Assembly (NCBI GenBank): GCA_964291485.2
Contig: OZ220224.1
Coordinates: forward strand, 1,550,001-1,614,000
DNA from: Kistimonas sp964291485
GTDB taxonomy: Bacteria > Pseudomonadota > Gammaproteobacteria > Pseudomonadales > Endozoicomonadaceae
DNA: 64,000 bases
Direction: 5' to 3'
Part shown: positions 25,249 to 34,054 of the stretch, in pieces
How positions within the stretch are numbered: the stretch's first letter is position 1
How the letters are laid out: every line of letters starts with the position of its first letter
Translations under genes and position numbers: made by a program
The notes under the pieces: model-generated
The model's database searches: none
The model's input: only the letters and a program-made list of their open reading frames with translations
Told to the model about the DNA's origin: nothing

Positions 25249-25345
25249 GTGTTTGATGTCCGTACCGCTTGTCGTAGCGTGATAGCAGGGATCATGATGT
25301 CGTGATATAAACATCGCTTACAGACAGGTTGTTTTGGTAAGCACG

Positions 25346-25771
25346 ATGTCCGGTAATGAATCCGAATTTTCCCTACCTGTTCGTATCTTTTATGAAGATA
25401 CGGATGCTGGCGGCATTGTTTATTATGTCAATTACCTGAAATTTATGGAGCGTGCCCGCACGGAGCGGCTTCGAAGTCTGGGTTTTGGTCAACGGGCATT
25501 GCTGGAACATGGGTTCATGTTTGTTGTGCGCGATGCCCAGATCAACTACCGGCGCTCCGCAAGGCTGGATGATCTCGTTGAGGTGACGGCTAATGTTATC
25601 AAGGCGGGGCGAGCCAGTCTGGTGTTCCAGCAGTCGGTGCGGCTGGAAGGTGTCGAGTTGTGTTCGGGACGTTTTACCATCGCCTGTGTTGATTCCGCAA
25701 GTATGAAGCCAATGGCGCTGCCGGATGCCTGCAGGCAGTATCTGGATGGCCGTGTTGTCCCTGAGGATTGA
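25346..25771 (+). CDS. ybgC: YbgC-type acyl-CoA thioesterase
   Basis: The 141-residue hotdog protein starts at ATG 25346. The family motif YEDTDAGGIVYYVNYLKFMERAR includes the catalytic Asp and the Tyr/Asn positions of the 4-hydroxybenzoyl-CoA thioesterase family. YbgC acts on acyl-CoA at the inner membrane and is associated with the Tol-Pal complex. It opens the ybgC-tolQRAB-pal-cpoB cluster, its stop codon lying two bases before the tolQ start. Confidence 0.95.
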   Translation: MSGNESEFSLPVRIFYEDTDAGGIVYYVNYLKFMERARTERLRSLGFGQRALLEHGFMFVVRDAQINYRRSARLDDLVEVTANVIKAGRASLVFQQSVRLEGVELCSGRFTIACVDSASMKPMALPDACRQYLDGRVVPED

Positions 25772-25773
25772 TT

Positions 25774-26466
25774 GTGACAGAAAGTATTTCGATGTGGTCC
25801 CTGATATGGAATGCCAGCTGGGTTGTGCAGTTGGTGATGGTGATCCTGATTGGGGCTTCTATTTTAAGCTGGGTGTTTATTATCCAGCGTGCCATTTTAT
25901 TGCGTAATACCCGCCAGGCTGTTCGTCAGTTTGAGGATCGTTTCTGGTCCGGCATGGATCTGAGTCAGCTGTACCGGGAAGTGCATGATAATCCCGATCC
26001 TGATAATGGCGCGGAACGCATTTTCCGCAGTGGTTTTCGCGAATTCACCCGCCTGCGTGGTCAGACCAGTGACCCTGATGCAGTCATGGAGGGTGTGCAG
26101 CGCGCCATGCGGGTGGCGTTGTCGAAAGAGCAGGAGCGCCTGGAAGCGAATTTGCCGTTTCTTGCTACTGTAGGTTCAACCGGCCCTTATGTGGGTTTGT
26201 TTGGTACGGTTGTTGGTGTTATGAATTCGTTCCGTGGTCTGGCGAATGTACATCAAACCACATTGGCAGCCGTGGCGCCTGGTATTGCGGAAGCGTTGGT
26301 GACCACGGCGGTTGGTCTGGTGGCTGCTATTCCTGCTGTAGTGGCTTATAACCGTTTCTCGGCCAAGGTTGATCATCTGTTGGCTGGGTATGAAACCTTT
26401 GCTGACGAGTTTTCCAGCATTCTGCATCGTAAAGTGCACGCGCATCAGCAGGATGCCGCATCATGA
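25774..26466 (+). CDS. tolQ: Tol-Pal motor protein TolQ
   Basis: Start GTG 25774 has GAGG at 25763-25766 with seven-base spacing, giving 230 residues. TolQ is the ExbB/MotA-like stator with three membrane helices (about residues 12-37, 135-160, 168-195) and the conserved VGSTGPYVGLFGTVVGVM and TAVGLVAAIPAVVAYN segments lining the proton channel. With TolR it powers TolA during cell constriction and outer-membrane maintenance. It overlaps tolR by four bases (ATGA). Confidence 0.97.
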   Translation: MTESISMWSLIWNASWVVQLVMVILIGASILSWVFIIQRAILLRNTRQAVRQFEDRFWSGMDLSQLYREVHDNPDPDNGAERIFRSGFREFTRLRGQTSDPDAVMEGVQRAMRVALSKEQERLEANLPFLATVGSTGPYVGLFGTVVGVMNSFRGLANVHQTTLAAVAPGIAEALVTTAVGLVAAIPAVVAYNRFSAKVDHLLAGYETFADEFSSILHRKVHAHQQDAAS

Positions 26467-26891
26467 GGATCCGTGCCCGGCGCAAGCCGATGTCTGAGAT
26501 CAATATGGTGCCGTTTATCGACATCATGATGGTGATGTTGGTGGCTTTCATGGTGGCCGCACCCATGATGTCGCAGGGTATCAAGGTGCAGCTGCCAAAG
26601 ACAGACAGCGCGCCGATGGAAGTCTCCAAGGACAAGGAGCCTCTGATTGTTTCGGTTAAGGCAGATGGCAGTTATTACCTGAATCTGGAGTCTACCGGCA
26701 AAAAAGCTTTATCGCTTAAGGTGATCAGTGAAAGGGTTGCCAAGATCAAGCGGGCTCGCCCTGATACACTGGTGCTGATTGAAGGTGATGAGCGGGTGAG
26801 TTACGGCAAGGTGGTGGCGGCCATGGCCAGTCTGCAGGACGCCGGTGTCAGTGATGTGGGGTTAATGACCGATCCCCGGGAGCTGAAGTGA
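26463..26891 (+). CDS. tolR: Tol-Pal protein TolR
   Basis: The 142-residue ExbD-like protein has a basic N-terminus (RIRARRKPMSEINMVPFIDIMMVMLVAFMV) leading into its single membrane helix. The essential proton-carrying Asp lies in PFIDIM. The rest is a periplasmic domain ending in SDVGLMTDP. It overlaps tolQ (ATGA), showing translational coupling. Confidence 0.97.
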   Translation: MRIRARRKPMSEINMVPFIDIMMVMLVAFMVAAPMMSQGIKVQLPKTDSAPMEVSKDKEPLIVSVKADGSYYLNLESTGKKALSLKVISERVAKIKRARPDTLVLIEGDERVSYGKVVAAMASLQDAGVSDVGLMTDPRELK

Positions 26892-26895
26892 CGCC

Positions 26896-27705
26896 GTGAA
26901 TGTTTTATCAAGACTTCGTAGTCGTGGCACCAGTGATGGTTATACAATCCCGGTTCTGACATCGCTGTTGCTTCATGGATTGGCCGTTATAGCTATGGTG
27001 ATCGTCTGGCCGGGCAAGACTGAGGAGCGGGCAAGGCCGGTGCCGGCGCATATCATGGCGAAGGTGTATGTACCAACGCCTGAGCCTGTCGCCCTGAAGC
27101 CTAAACCGGCGAAGAAGCCTGCCACAAAACCTAAGCAAAAGCCTGTTAAAAAGCCGGAAAAGAAAAAGCCGGTTAAAGTACCGGAGAAGAAAGTGCCGGT
27201 GAAGCCGGTCAAAACAGATGCTGAACGTCAAAAAGCGCTGGCTGAAGAGCAGCGGCGTGAGCGCGAGGCGGAGCAGCAACGCAAGGCAGAGGTGGCTAGA
27301 AGAACGGAAGAAGCACGGCGTCTGCAGGAGCAGGAAATGCTGGCGGCACTGGAGCGGGATCAGGCAGAGCAGCAGCGAATTGCCGATCAGCTGAAAACGG
27401 ATGCCAATGTTGTTAATGGTTATGTGGCGCTGATTGAACAGCTGGTGCGTCAGAACTGGAGTCGTCCCCCCAGTGCGCGCAAAGGGATGACGACGAAACT
27501 CCGGGTCAGGCTGACACCGACCGGAGAAATTGTCAGTATTGAGACATTAAAGGGTAGCGGTAACCCGGCTTTCGATGATTCAGCCATTCGGGCTGTCCAG
27601 AAGGCGGCGCCGTTCCGGGAGCTGGGTCAGCTGGAAAGTCGGCTGTTTGAGAGTCACTTCCGGGCGTTTAATTTCTATTTCGATCCGCAGGATTTGCTGG
27701 AATGA
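26896..27705 (+). CDS. tolA: Tol-Pal protein TolA
   Basis: GTG 26896 begins a 269-residue TolA. An inner-membrane anchor lies at about residues 16-38. A Lys/Pro-rich stretch (about 65-105) and an acidic-basic Glu/Gln/Arg-rich helix (about 105-170) span the periplasm. A C-terminal TonB-like domain has the segments QNWSRPPSARKGM and LKGSGNPAFDDSAIRAVQKAAPF. It links TolQR to Pal and TolB. It is shorter than the E. coli protein, mainly in the helical domain. It overlaps tolB by four bases. Confidence 0.95.
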   Translation: MNVLSRLRSRGTSDGYTIPVLTSLLLHGLAVIAMVIVWPGKTEERARPVPAHIMAKVYVPTPEPVALKPKPAKKPATKPKQKPVKKPEKKKPVKVPEKKVPVKPVKTDAERQKALAEEQRREREAEQQRKAEVARRTEEARRLQEQEMLAALERDQAEQQRIADQLKTDANVVNGYVALIEQLVRQNWSRPPSARKGMTTKLRVRLTPTGEIVSIETLKGSGNPAFDDSAIRAVQKAAPFRELGQLESRLFESHFRAFNFYFDPQDLLE

Positions 27706-29033
27706 AAATGGCTCAAGTTATGATGGACAGGTTGCGTTCGGGTGTGATTCAGGTGGTACTGTTGCTGGTCTTGTGCCTGCAGCAGGCGCAGGCAGATCTC
27801 ACCATTGAAATTACCCGTGGTAATGATCAGGCGGTGCCGGTTGCGGTTGTGCCCTTTGCCTGGAACGGCAAGGGAATATTGCCGGAAGATATTTCTGGCA
27901 TTATCACGAATGACCTGAAGCTTAGCGGCCAGTTTATGCCGGTGGATCGCAATAACTTCCTGAGCTTTCCCGCCACGGCAGACGAAGTCTATTTCCGCGA
28001 CTGGAATATGCTCGGGGTGACCTACCTGGTGATCGGGCAGGTGTCGGCACTTCCTGATGACCGGTACCGGGTGAATTACCAGCTTTTTGATATCGTGCGC
28101 CAGATGCCGGTATTGAAGGGTGAAGTTGAAGGCTCGAAAACACAGCTGCGTTCGGTTGCGCACAACATCAGCGATGCGGTGTATGAAAAGATTGCCGGTA
28201 TTCCCGGGGTGTTCTCTACCAAGATCCTTTATGTGATCGCCAACCGTTATTCAACGGAGCGTACCGATTATCAGCTTGTCTATGCCGATATGGATGGTCG
28301 CCGTGCGGTGACGGTGTTGCGTTCTGGTGAGCCGATTCTGGCGCCCAGCTGGTCGCCGGATGGCAAAAAAATTGCTTATGTTTCCTTTGAGACCGGACGT
28401 CCGGCGATTTATATTCAGGAGCTTGCTACCGGTGAGCGGAAGAAGATGACCAACTTCAAAGGCCTGAATAGTGCGCCGGTCTGGTCACCGGATGGTACGA
28501 AGTTGGCGTTGGTGTTGTCCCGGTCAGGTAATCCGGATATCTACACACTGGATGTGGCAACGAAAAAGCTGACTCAAGTGACGCGCCACTTTGCCATAGA
28601 CAACGAGCCCGCCTGGATGCCGGATGGCAAAAGCCTGGTGTTCACCTCGAATCGCGGTGGTTCTGCCCAGATTTACCAGATCCCTGCAACCGGTGGTGAT
28701 GCGCGCAGGCTGACGTTTGAGGGGCGGTTCAATGCCCGGGCCAAGGTGTTCCCGGATGGACAATCCATCGCCATGGTGCATAAAGGCAAAGGGCAGTCGG
28801 ATTACAACATCGCGGTGCTGGATCTGGAAACAGGCAGAACGCGCACGCTGACTTCCATGCCGTTTGAGGATTCGCCCGCTGTTGCGCCGAACGGCAAGAT
28901 GCTGATTTATTCTGCACAGGACGGGCAGCAGGGTGTGTTGGGCATTATTTCGGCGGATGGGCAGGTGAGTTACCGTCTTCCATCCAAGGAAGGAGATGTC
29001 AGGGAGCCGGCCTGGTCTCCCTACATGCGCTAG
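27702..29033 (+). CDS. tolB: Tol-Pal beta-propeller protein TolB
   Basis: The 443-residue periplasmic protein has a signal peptide (ending QQAQA, about residue 31), an N-terminal domain starting DLTIEITRG that contacts TolA, and a six-bladed propeller with repeated WSPDGKKIAYVS-like blades (five or six copies from about residue 215). TolB binds Pal and releases it from peptidoglycan on TolA action. It overlaps tolA (ATGA). A 193-base gap with a hairpin separates it from pal. Confidence 0.97.
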   Translation: MKMAQVMMDRLRSGVIQVVLLLVLCLQQAQADLTIEITRGNDQAVPVAVVPFAWNGKGILPEDISGIITNDLKLSGQFMPVDRNNFLSFPATADEVYFRDWNMLGVTYLVIGQVSALPDDRYRVNYQLFDIVRQMPVLKGEVEGSKTQLRSVAHNISDAVYEKIAGIPGVFSTKILYVIANRYSTERTDYQLVYADMDGRRAVTVLRSGEPILAPSWSPDGKKIAYVSFETGRPAIYIQELATGERKKMTNFKGLNSAPVWSPDGTKLALVLSRSGNPDIYTLDVATKKLTQVTRHFAIDNEPAWMPDGKSLVFTSNRGGSAQIYQIPATGGDARRLTFEGRFNARAKVFPDGQSIAMVHKGKGQSDYNIAVLDLETGRTRTLTSMPFEDSPAVAPNGKMLIYSAQDGQQGVLGIISADGQVSYRLPSKEGDVREPAWSPYMR

Positions 29034-29110
29034 TGTGATACCCGTTTCGTGCGCTGTGAGTGAAGTGTTCGTCAGTGATTTGAAAAGGTTTCGTGCTCTG
29101 GCCTGAAGTT

Positions 29111-29142
29111 GCGTAGCAATACGTGTTTACGGATTGCTACGC
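29111..29142 (+). other. hairpin in the tolB-pal gap
   Basis: GCGTAGCAAT (29111-29120) pairs perfectly with ATTGCTACGC (29133-29142). There is no T-run. It may protect transcript ends or partly terminate tolB messages ahead of a separate pal promoter. Confidence 0.5.
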
Positions 29143-29226
29143 TGACTGGTCTGTGCAGGCTAACTCTGTTACCTTAGTTCAACTTTTTTATTCATTGCAT
29201 ATTGAAAATACGATCAGGAGTTCAGG

Positions 29227-29796
29227 ATGGAATTAGCCAAAATCGGCAAAGGGCTTGTTGCGGCTCTGATGGCAACCTATCTCGTTGGCTGTGCATCTAC
29301 AGGTGGCAGTACTTCCGGCCAGGAAGTGGCGGGTGAAACCGATCAGTCTGTGACTGAAGTGGTTACCACGCCTATCGTTGATCCTGCGGTTCAGGCTGTT
29401 ATCGACAGTGGCAAGGTGCAGGCTACCCCTGAGCAGATCACCGAAATGCTCAGCCGTGACGTGTACAATTTCGGTTTTGACAGTGATCGTCTGAGCCCGG
29501 AAGACTACCTGGCGCTGGACGTGCAGGCGGCTTACCTGACTTCCGAAGCGGGCAAGAACGTTAACCTGATCATCCGCGGCCATACTGATGAGCGTGGCAC
29601 CCGTACTTACAACCTGGCGCTGGGTGAGCGTCGTGCCAATGCGGTCAAGAACTACCTGATGCTGAAGGGTATTACTTCCGATCGTATTGAAGTCATCAGC
29701 TACGGTTTCGAAAAGCCGCTGGATCCTGAACACACGGATACAGCCTGGTCCAAGAACCGTCGTGCTGAAATCGATTCAGCCAACGGCACACTCTGA
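29227..29796 (+). CDS. pal: peptidoglycan-associated lipoprotein Pal
   Basis: The 189-residue lipoprotein has lipobox YLVGC (Cys22), a Ser/Thr/Gly-rich linker, and a C-terminal OmpA-like domain from about residue 75. The domain contains VNLIIRGHTDERGTRTYNLALGERRA, with the Asp and Arg residues that bind diaminopimelate of peptidoglycan. It anchors the outer membrane to the wall and is the target of TolA-TolB. AGGAG precedes ATG 29227. Confidence 0.97.
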   Translation: MELAKIGKGLVAALMATYLVGCASTGGSTSGQEVAGETDQSVTEVVTTPIVDPAVQAVIDSGKVQATPEQITEMLSRDVYNFGFDSDRLSPEDYLALDVQAAYLTSEAGKNVNLIIRGHTDERGTRTYNLALGERRANAVKNYLMLKGITSDRIEVISYGFEKPLDPEHTDTAWSKNRRAEIDSANGTL

Positions 29797-29804
29797 TTGT
29801 CGCC

Positions 29805-30608
29805 ATGTCATTGGTCAAATTGCGTCTTGCAGTGATCATGACTGGCCTGTGCAGCCTGCCCGTGCTGGCTGCACCCGTGCCGGTTGTTGAGTCTAATCCT
29901 TCTTCGTTGACACTGCCTGCGACGAATGCGCAAAGCAATGTGCTTGTTGCTGGCGCTCCTGTAGGGCAGGCCGGTGCGTTGCTTGAACAGATCAGTTCGC
30001 TCCAGCAGGAAGTGTTGCAGTTGCGCGGTCTGGTTGAAGAGCAGGCGAATGCCCTTCAGCGTCTCAGCCAGGAGAATCGGGATCGCTATCTGGACTTGGA
30101 TCGCCGTATTGGGATGCTGTCGAAATCCGGTTCGGCGCCTGAAACGCCGGTTGCCTTACGTCCGACGGATACCGGTAGTGCATCCAGTGCTGTCAGTGCA
30201 AGTGGCGGAGTAACGGATTCAGTGTCAGAACAGGCTGTTTACCAGGACGCCTTTCAGCTGATCCGCACACGCAAATTTGATGAGGCGATCGTTGCACTGA
30301 ATGATTATATCCGTCGATTCCCTGAGGGAACTTACGCGGATAATGCTCAGTACTGGCTCGGAGAGGTATACCTTGCGCAAGGTAAGTTGGAGCAATCCAA
30401 AGGCGCTTTTGAAAAAGTGCTGAAGGATTACCCCAAAAGTGGAAAATCGCCGGATGCCATGTACAAACTGGGGCGTGTGTTTGACCAGTTGGGTGACAAA
30501 GCGCAGTCCGAGAAGTATCTCAAGTCTGTGATCAGCCAGTATTCACAGAGTTCGGCGGCCAAGCTGGCAGATGTGTATCTGCGTAGTTTGCAAAGCAAGC
30601 CGATGTAA
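29805..30608 (+). CDS. cpoB: Tol-Pal accessory protein CpoB (YbgF)
   Basis: The 267-residue periplasmic protein has a signal peptide (to about residue 22), an N-terminal coiled-coil for trimerisation (EQISSLQQEVLQLRGLVEEQ, about residues 58-95), a low-complexity Ser/Ala linker, and C-terminal TPR repeats (AFQLIRTRKFDEAIVALNDYI, YWLGEVYLAQGKLEQSKGAF, MYKLGRVFDQLGDK). CpoB coordinates Tol with PBP1B during septal wall synthesis. It lies eight bases after pal and ends the operon. Confidence 0.95.
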   Translation: MSLVKLRLAVIMTGLCSLPVLAAPVPVVESNPSSLTLPATNAQSNVLVAGAPVGQAGALLEQISSLQQEVLQLRGLVEEQANALQRLSQENRDRYLDLDRRIGMLSKSGSAPETPVALRPTDTGSASSAVSASGGVTDSVSEQAVYQDAFQLIRTRKFDEAIVALNDYIRRFPEGTYADNAQYWLGEVYLAQGKLEQSKGAFEKVLKDYPKSGKSPDAMYKLGRVFDQLGDKAQSEKYLKSVISQYSQSSAAKLADVYLRSLQSKPM

Positions 30609-30619
30609 GTCAGTGAAAG

Positions 30620-30648
30620 CGCATCAGGTTCTATGCTGATGCGTTTTT
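30620..30648 (+). terminator. terminator of the tol-pal operon
   Basis: CGCATCAG (30620-30627) pairs with CTGATGCG (30636-30643), followed by TTTTT. Confidence 0.88.
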
Positions 30649-30723
30649 ACCCAAAAAAACGACATATGGTGGAAATTAACACTTGTAGTCGTCGATGTAA
30701 TCCGTAAGATTGCGTCCTGTTCC

Positions 30724-30799
30724 GGGTCGTTAGCTCAGTTGGTAGAGCAGTTGGCTTTTAACCAATTGGTCGTAGGTTCGAATCCTACACGACCCACCA
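30724..30799 (+). tRNA. tRNA-Lys (anticodon TTT)
   Basis: A complete 76-base tRNA. GGGTCGT pairs with ACGACCC in the acceptor stem, the anticodon loop CTTTTAA has anticodon TTT at 30757-30759, the T-loop is TTCGAAT, and CCA is encoded. It lies between cpoB and nadA. Confidence 0.98.
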
Positions 30800-30838
30800 T
30801 CTTCCTCTTAAGGCGGGATAGAGTCCGTCGTCCGGTAT

Positions 30839-30914
30839 GGGTCGTTAGCTCAGTCGGTAGAGCAGTTGGCTTTTAACCAATTGGTCGTAGGTTCGAATCC
30901 TACACGACCCACCA
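30839..30914 (+). tRNA. tRNA-Lys (anticodon TTT), second copy
   Basis: Identical to the tRNA at 30724-30799 except for one base in the D-loop (C instead of T in CAGTCGGTA). The two copies are 39 bases apart and probably form one transcript. Confidence 0.98.
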
Positions 30915-31087
30915 TTTCCTTCTCGTGACAGTTCTGTCAGCATGAAATTTCCGCTCTCACTGTGCTAACATGCGTTCCCCAATGCTGCCTGTTTTTCTGC
31001 GTTCGTATCCCTGAAAGTATGCAGGAATAGGATCGTTTATCGGGTCAGCGATGACAGATATGAAAGTGCCACAGGCCATATAAGCGG

Positions 31088-32122
31088 ATGACACAAACAA
31101 GAGAACGACTATTTGTCAGCCAGTACCTGTCAGAAGTGCCTGCTTCGGGTCAGGGTACGGTTGATGGGGGAGCGTTGAAAGCGCGAATCAAGGCCTTACT
31201 GAAACAGAAAGACGCTGTTTTGGTTGCGCACTATTACACTGATGATCTGGTGCAGGAACTGGCGGAAGAAACCGGTGGCTGCATTGCGGATTCCCTGGAA
31301 ATGGCTCGCTTTGGCACCCGGCATTCAGCATCGACGCTGGTGGTTGCCGGTGTTCGTTTCATGGGTGAAACTGCCAAAATCCTGAACCCTGAAAAGCGGG
31401 TGCTGATGCCGACACTGGAGGCGACGTGTTCACTTGACCTGGGGTGTCCGGCGGATGAATTTACCCGTTTTTGTGATCAGCACCCTGATCGAAAGGTTGT
31501 TGTTTACGCTAACACTTCCGCTGCGGTAAAGGCGCGTGCTGACTGGGTGGTTACTTCCAGCTGTGCCATTGACATTGTTGAGCATCTTGCTGGTGAGGGT
31601 GACAAACTGATCTGGGCGCCGGATCGTTACCTCGGCCGTTATGTCGAAAAAGCAACGGGGGCGGATATGCTGCTGTGGGATGGTGCCTGCATTGTTCACG
31701 AGGAGTTCAAGGCGAAGGGGATTCTTGATCTCAAGCAGGTCTACCCCGATGCCGCGGTACTGGTGCATCCGGAGTCGCCGGAATCTGTCGTTGAGTTGGC
31801 TGATGCAGTGGGTTCGACCACGCAGTTGATCAAGGCAGCGCAGGCCATGAATAACCCAGTTTTCATCGTGGCGACTGATCGCGGCATTTTCTACAAAATG
31901 AAGCAGTTGGCCGGTGAAGGGAAAGAATTTATAGAGGCGCCCACTGCGGGTAATGGTGCTACGTGTCGCAGTTGTGCGCACTGCCCGTGGATGGCGATGA
32001 ACAGCCTTGAGCTGATTGCAGATGCACTGGAGCATGGCGGCAGTGAGATCCATGTGGATCCGCTCGTCAGGGAAAAAGCATTACTGCCTCTTGATCGAAT
32101 GCTGGCATTTACCGCAGCGTAA
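31088..32122 (+). CDS. nadA: quinolinate synthase
   Basis: The 344-residue NadA condenses iminoaspartate and dihydroxyacetone phosphate to quinolinate for NAD synthesis. The three cysteines that hold its 4Fe-4S cluster lie in the conserved segments LEATCSLDLGCP, TSSCAIDIV and TCRSCAHCPWMAMN. Substrate-binding motifs include VAHYYTDDLVQELAE and GVRFMGETAKIL. It is transcribed alone downstream of the tRNAs and ends in a strong terminator. Confidence 0.97.
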   Translation: MTQTRERLFVSQYLSEVPASGQGTVDGGALKARIKALLKQKDAVLVAHYYTDDLVQELAEETGGCIADSLEMARFGTRHSASTLVVAGVRFMGETAKILNPEKRVLMPTLEATCSLDLGCPADEFTRFCDQHPDRKVVVYANTSAAVKARADWVVTSSCAIDIVEHLAGEGDKLIWAPDRYLGRYVEKATGADMLLWDGACIVHEEFKAKGILDLKQVYPDAAVLVHPESPESVVELADAVGSTTQLIKAAQAMNNPVFIVATDRGIFYKMKQLAGEGKEFIEAPTAGNGATCRSCAHCPWMAMNSLELIADALEHGGSEIHVDPLVREKALLPLDRMLAFTAA

Positions 32123-32142
32123 TGATTTTATCCTGCTGAAAT

Positions 32143-32173
32143 AAAAAAACCGGCAATGCCTGCCGGTTTTTTT
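32143..32173. terminator. bidirectional terminator between nadA and bepA
   Basis: A-run followed by CCGGCA (32150-32155) pairing with TGCCGG (32161-32166) and a T-run to 32173. It serves the convergent nadA and bepA genes. Confidence 0.93.
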
Positions 32174-32191
32174 ATATTTTGCGTTCTCTGT

Positions 32192-33628
32192 TTACAGTTT
32201 CATCCGCTTTTTGTATTCCTGAATCTCTGTGACGCGTTCTTTCAATGCGGTTTTGGTGCTGAACGGTGTGCTGGGTAATTCGGCGGCATACTCCAGGTGT
32301 TTGATGGCATCATCAAAGTTACCTGTCAGAAAAAAGAACTCTGCCCTTGCCTTATGAACTTCCTCAATATCTCCGGCTTTACCTGCAGCTTCAGCCAGCT
32401 GATACCAGACTTCCGGATCGTCTGGGCGTGTGCGGGAAAACGTCTTAAGAACACGTGTGGCTGCTGTGTACTGTTTATCCTGAAATAGCATGTCCGCATA
32501 AGTCATGGTGAGGGGCAGATTATCGGGAGTGAAACGCAGCATATCCTTAATGTTGGCAAGGGCTTCCTTTTGCTGACCTTGGGTAAAACGAATGCGGTTG
32601 TCCAGAATGCGGTAATAGACGTTGTCCGGTGTACTGGCTAACAGAGGTTTCAGTGTTTTAGCCGCTTTTGATGTATCGCCACTTTCCAGTTGTGCCAGTG
32701 CTAACCCGTAGCGCGTTGCGAAAGGATAGCTGGTATGTCCCGTTTCAAGATCGGCGGCAAGGCGTCTTGCTGTGTTCTCCGGCGAGCTGGATGAATCGAC
32801 AATCACGCGCATGCGCATCAGGTGGTAAGACGGATTGTCCTGGTAATTGCGAACCGGGTATTGCTCTGCACGACCGAGGGAGTCGGCCACACGGTTTCGG
32901 GAGACTGGGTGGGTGCGCAGGAATTCCATCTGTGGGCCGCTGCCTTCCATGCGGCTCATCCGTTCAAACAGCCTGGGCATGGCGCGGGGATCAAAACCGG
33001 CACGGGCCATGTTACGGATGCCGACCCGATCAGCTTCCTGTTCATTGTATCGACTGAATCGCAGCTGTTCACTTTGCATGCCGGCGATGGTTGAGCTTAA
33101 TGCTGCGGCACCAAGGTCGCCGCCACCGGCAGCAGCCAGAATGATGCTGCCGAGCAGGGCTGCCATGGACGGTATGCGCTGACGTTGTGCGGCCTCAACC
33201 CGGCGGGCATAGTGCCGTTGACTCAGGTGGGCGAGTTCGTGTGCGACAACAGAGGCAAATTCCTGCTCAGTTTCTGCATACAGGAACAGGCCCGCATTAA
33301 TGCCGATAATGCCGCCGGGGGCGGCGAATGCGTTGAGCTGTGGGCTGTCGATGATGACCAGTGAGATACGCCGATCCTGCAGTTCACTGGTTTCCGCCAG
33401 ACGGTAGATCAGTGCTTCGGTATAGCTGGTGAGTTCCGGGTCGTTCAGGGTTTTCACCTGGCTGTTGATCATTTTCAGGAAAACCTGCCCCAGCTCATGC
33501 TCTTGCTGGGCTGAGACAACGCCAGACGTCGCATCACCCAGGGTTGGCAGTTCTGAGGTGCCCTGTGCGGTTTGAGTCAGCATCATCAGTAGACTGATGG
33601 TGGAGAGAAAATGGGCGATTTTTCGCAT
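32192..33628 (-). CDS. bepA: outer-membrane quality-control metalloprotease BepA-like
   Basis: I choose the start at 33628, which gives 478 residues beginning with a clean signal peptide (MRKIAHFLSTISLLMMLTQT). An ATG 18 codons earlier would bury it. The M48 protease domain has the zinc motif HELAH (His130, Glu131, His134) and a later Glu ligand in NEQEADRVGIRNM. The C-terminal half is a TPR array. In E. coli, BepA degrades or promotes assembly of LptD and works with the BAM complex in the periplasm. It is divergent from tusA, as in pseudomonads. Confidence 0.93.
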   Translation of the reverse strand: MRKIAHFLSTISLLMMLTQTAQGTSELPTLGDATSGVVSAQQEHELGQVFLKMINSQVKTLNDPELTSYTEALIYRLAETSELQDRRISLVIIDSPQLNAFAAPGGIIGINAGLFLYAETEQEFASVVAHELAHLSQRHYARRVEAAQRQRIPSMAALLGSIILAAAGGGDLGAAALSSTIAGMQSEQLRFSRYNEQEADRVGIRNMARAGFDPRAMPRLFERMSRMEGSGPQMEFLRTHPVSRNRVADSLGRAEQYPVRNYQDNPSYHLMRMRVIVDSSSSPENTARRLAADLETGHTSYPFATRYGLALAQLESGDTSKAAKTLKPLLASTPDNVYYRILDNRIRFTQGQQKEALANIKDMLRFTPDNLPLTMTYADMLFQDKQYTAATRVLKTFSRTRPDDPEVWYQLAEAAGKAGDIEEVHKARAEFFFLTGNFDDAIKHLEYAAELPSTPFSTKTALKERVTEIQEYKKRMKL

Positions 33629-33820
33629 TAGCAAACAGCTTGTTGGTTTGTGGTGAATGGCGAGGGCATTTTCTTTGCCCATAAGATACTATGATGAATT
33701 GGGTCTTTCATTAATAATTCCGTGATTTTTACCGTTCATGGCGGGTTTGCCGAAATGTATCAGTAACCGGTGATGTTCGGGCATGGAGTTTGCCGTTGTT
33801 TTCAGGGTTGTGCGGGTGGT

Positions 33821-34054
33821 ATGTCAGACATAGATGTTGAATTGGATGTCAGGGGGATGGCCTGTCCCATGCCATTGTTAAAGGCCAAGCAGGCATTGAA
33901 TCGAATGGCGGCGGGGCAGGTGCTCAGGGTGTTGGCAACAGACCCGGGTTCAGTCAGAGATTTTCGCAGTTATGCTGAACTGGCAGGGCATAGCCTTCTT
34001 GCGAGCGATGAGTGTGAGGGTGTGTTTGTCCACACACTGAAAAAACATGGATAA
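33821..34054 (+). CDS. tusA: TusA-family sulfur carrier
   Basis: Starting at ATG 33821 the product has 77 residues, near the usual 81. An upstream frame from 33770 adds a Cys-rich stretch that is not part of the family. The signature DVRGMACPMPLLKAKQAL holds the sulfur-accepting Cys. TusA passes sulfur from IscS toward tRNA thiolation and other uses. It overlaps the perM-like gene by eight bases. Confidence 0.92.
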   Translation: MSDIDVELDVRGMACPMPLLKAKQALNRMAAGQVLRVLATDPGSVRDFRSYAELAGHSLLASDECEGVFVHTLKKHG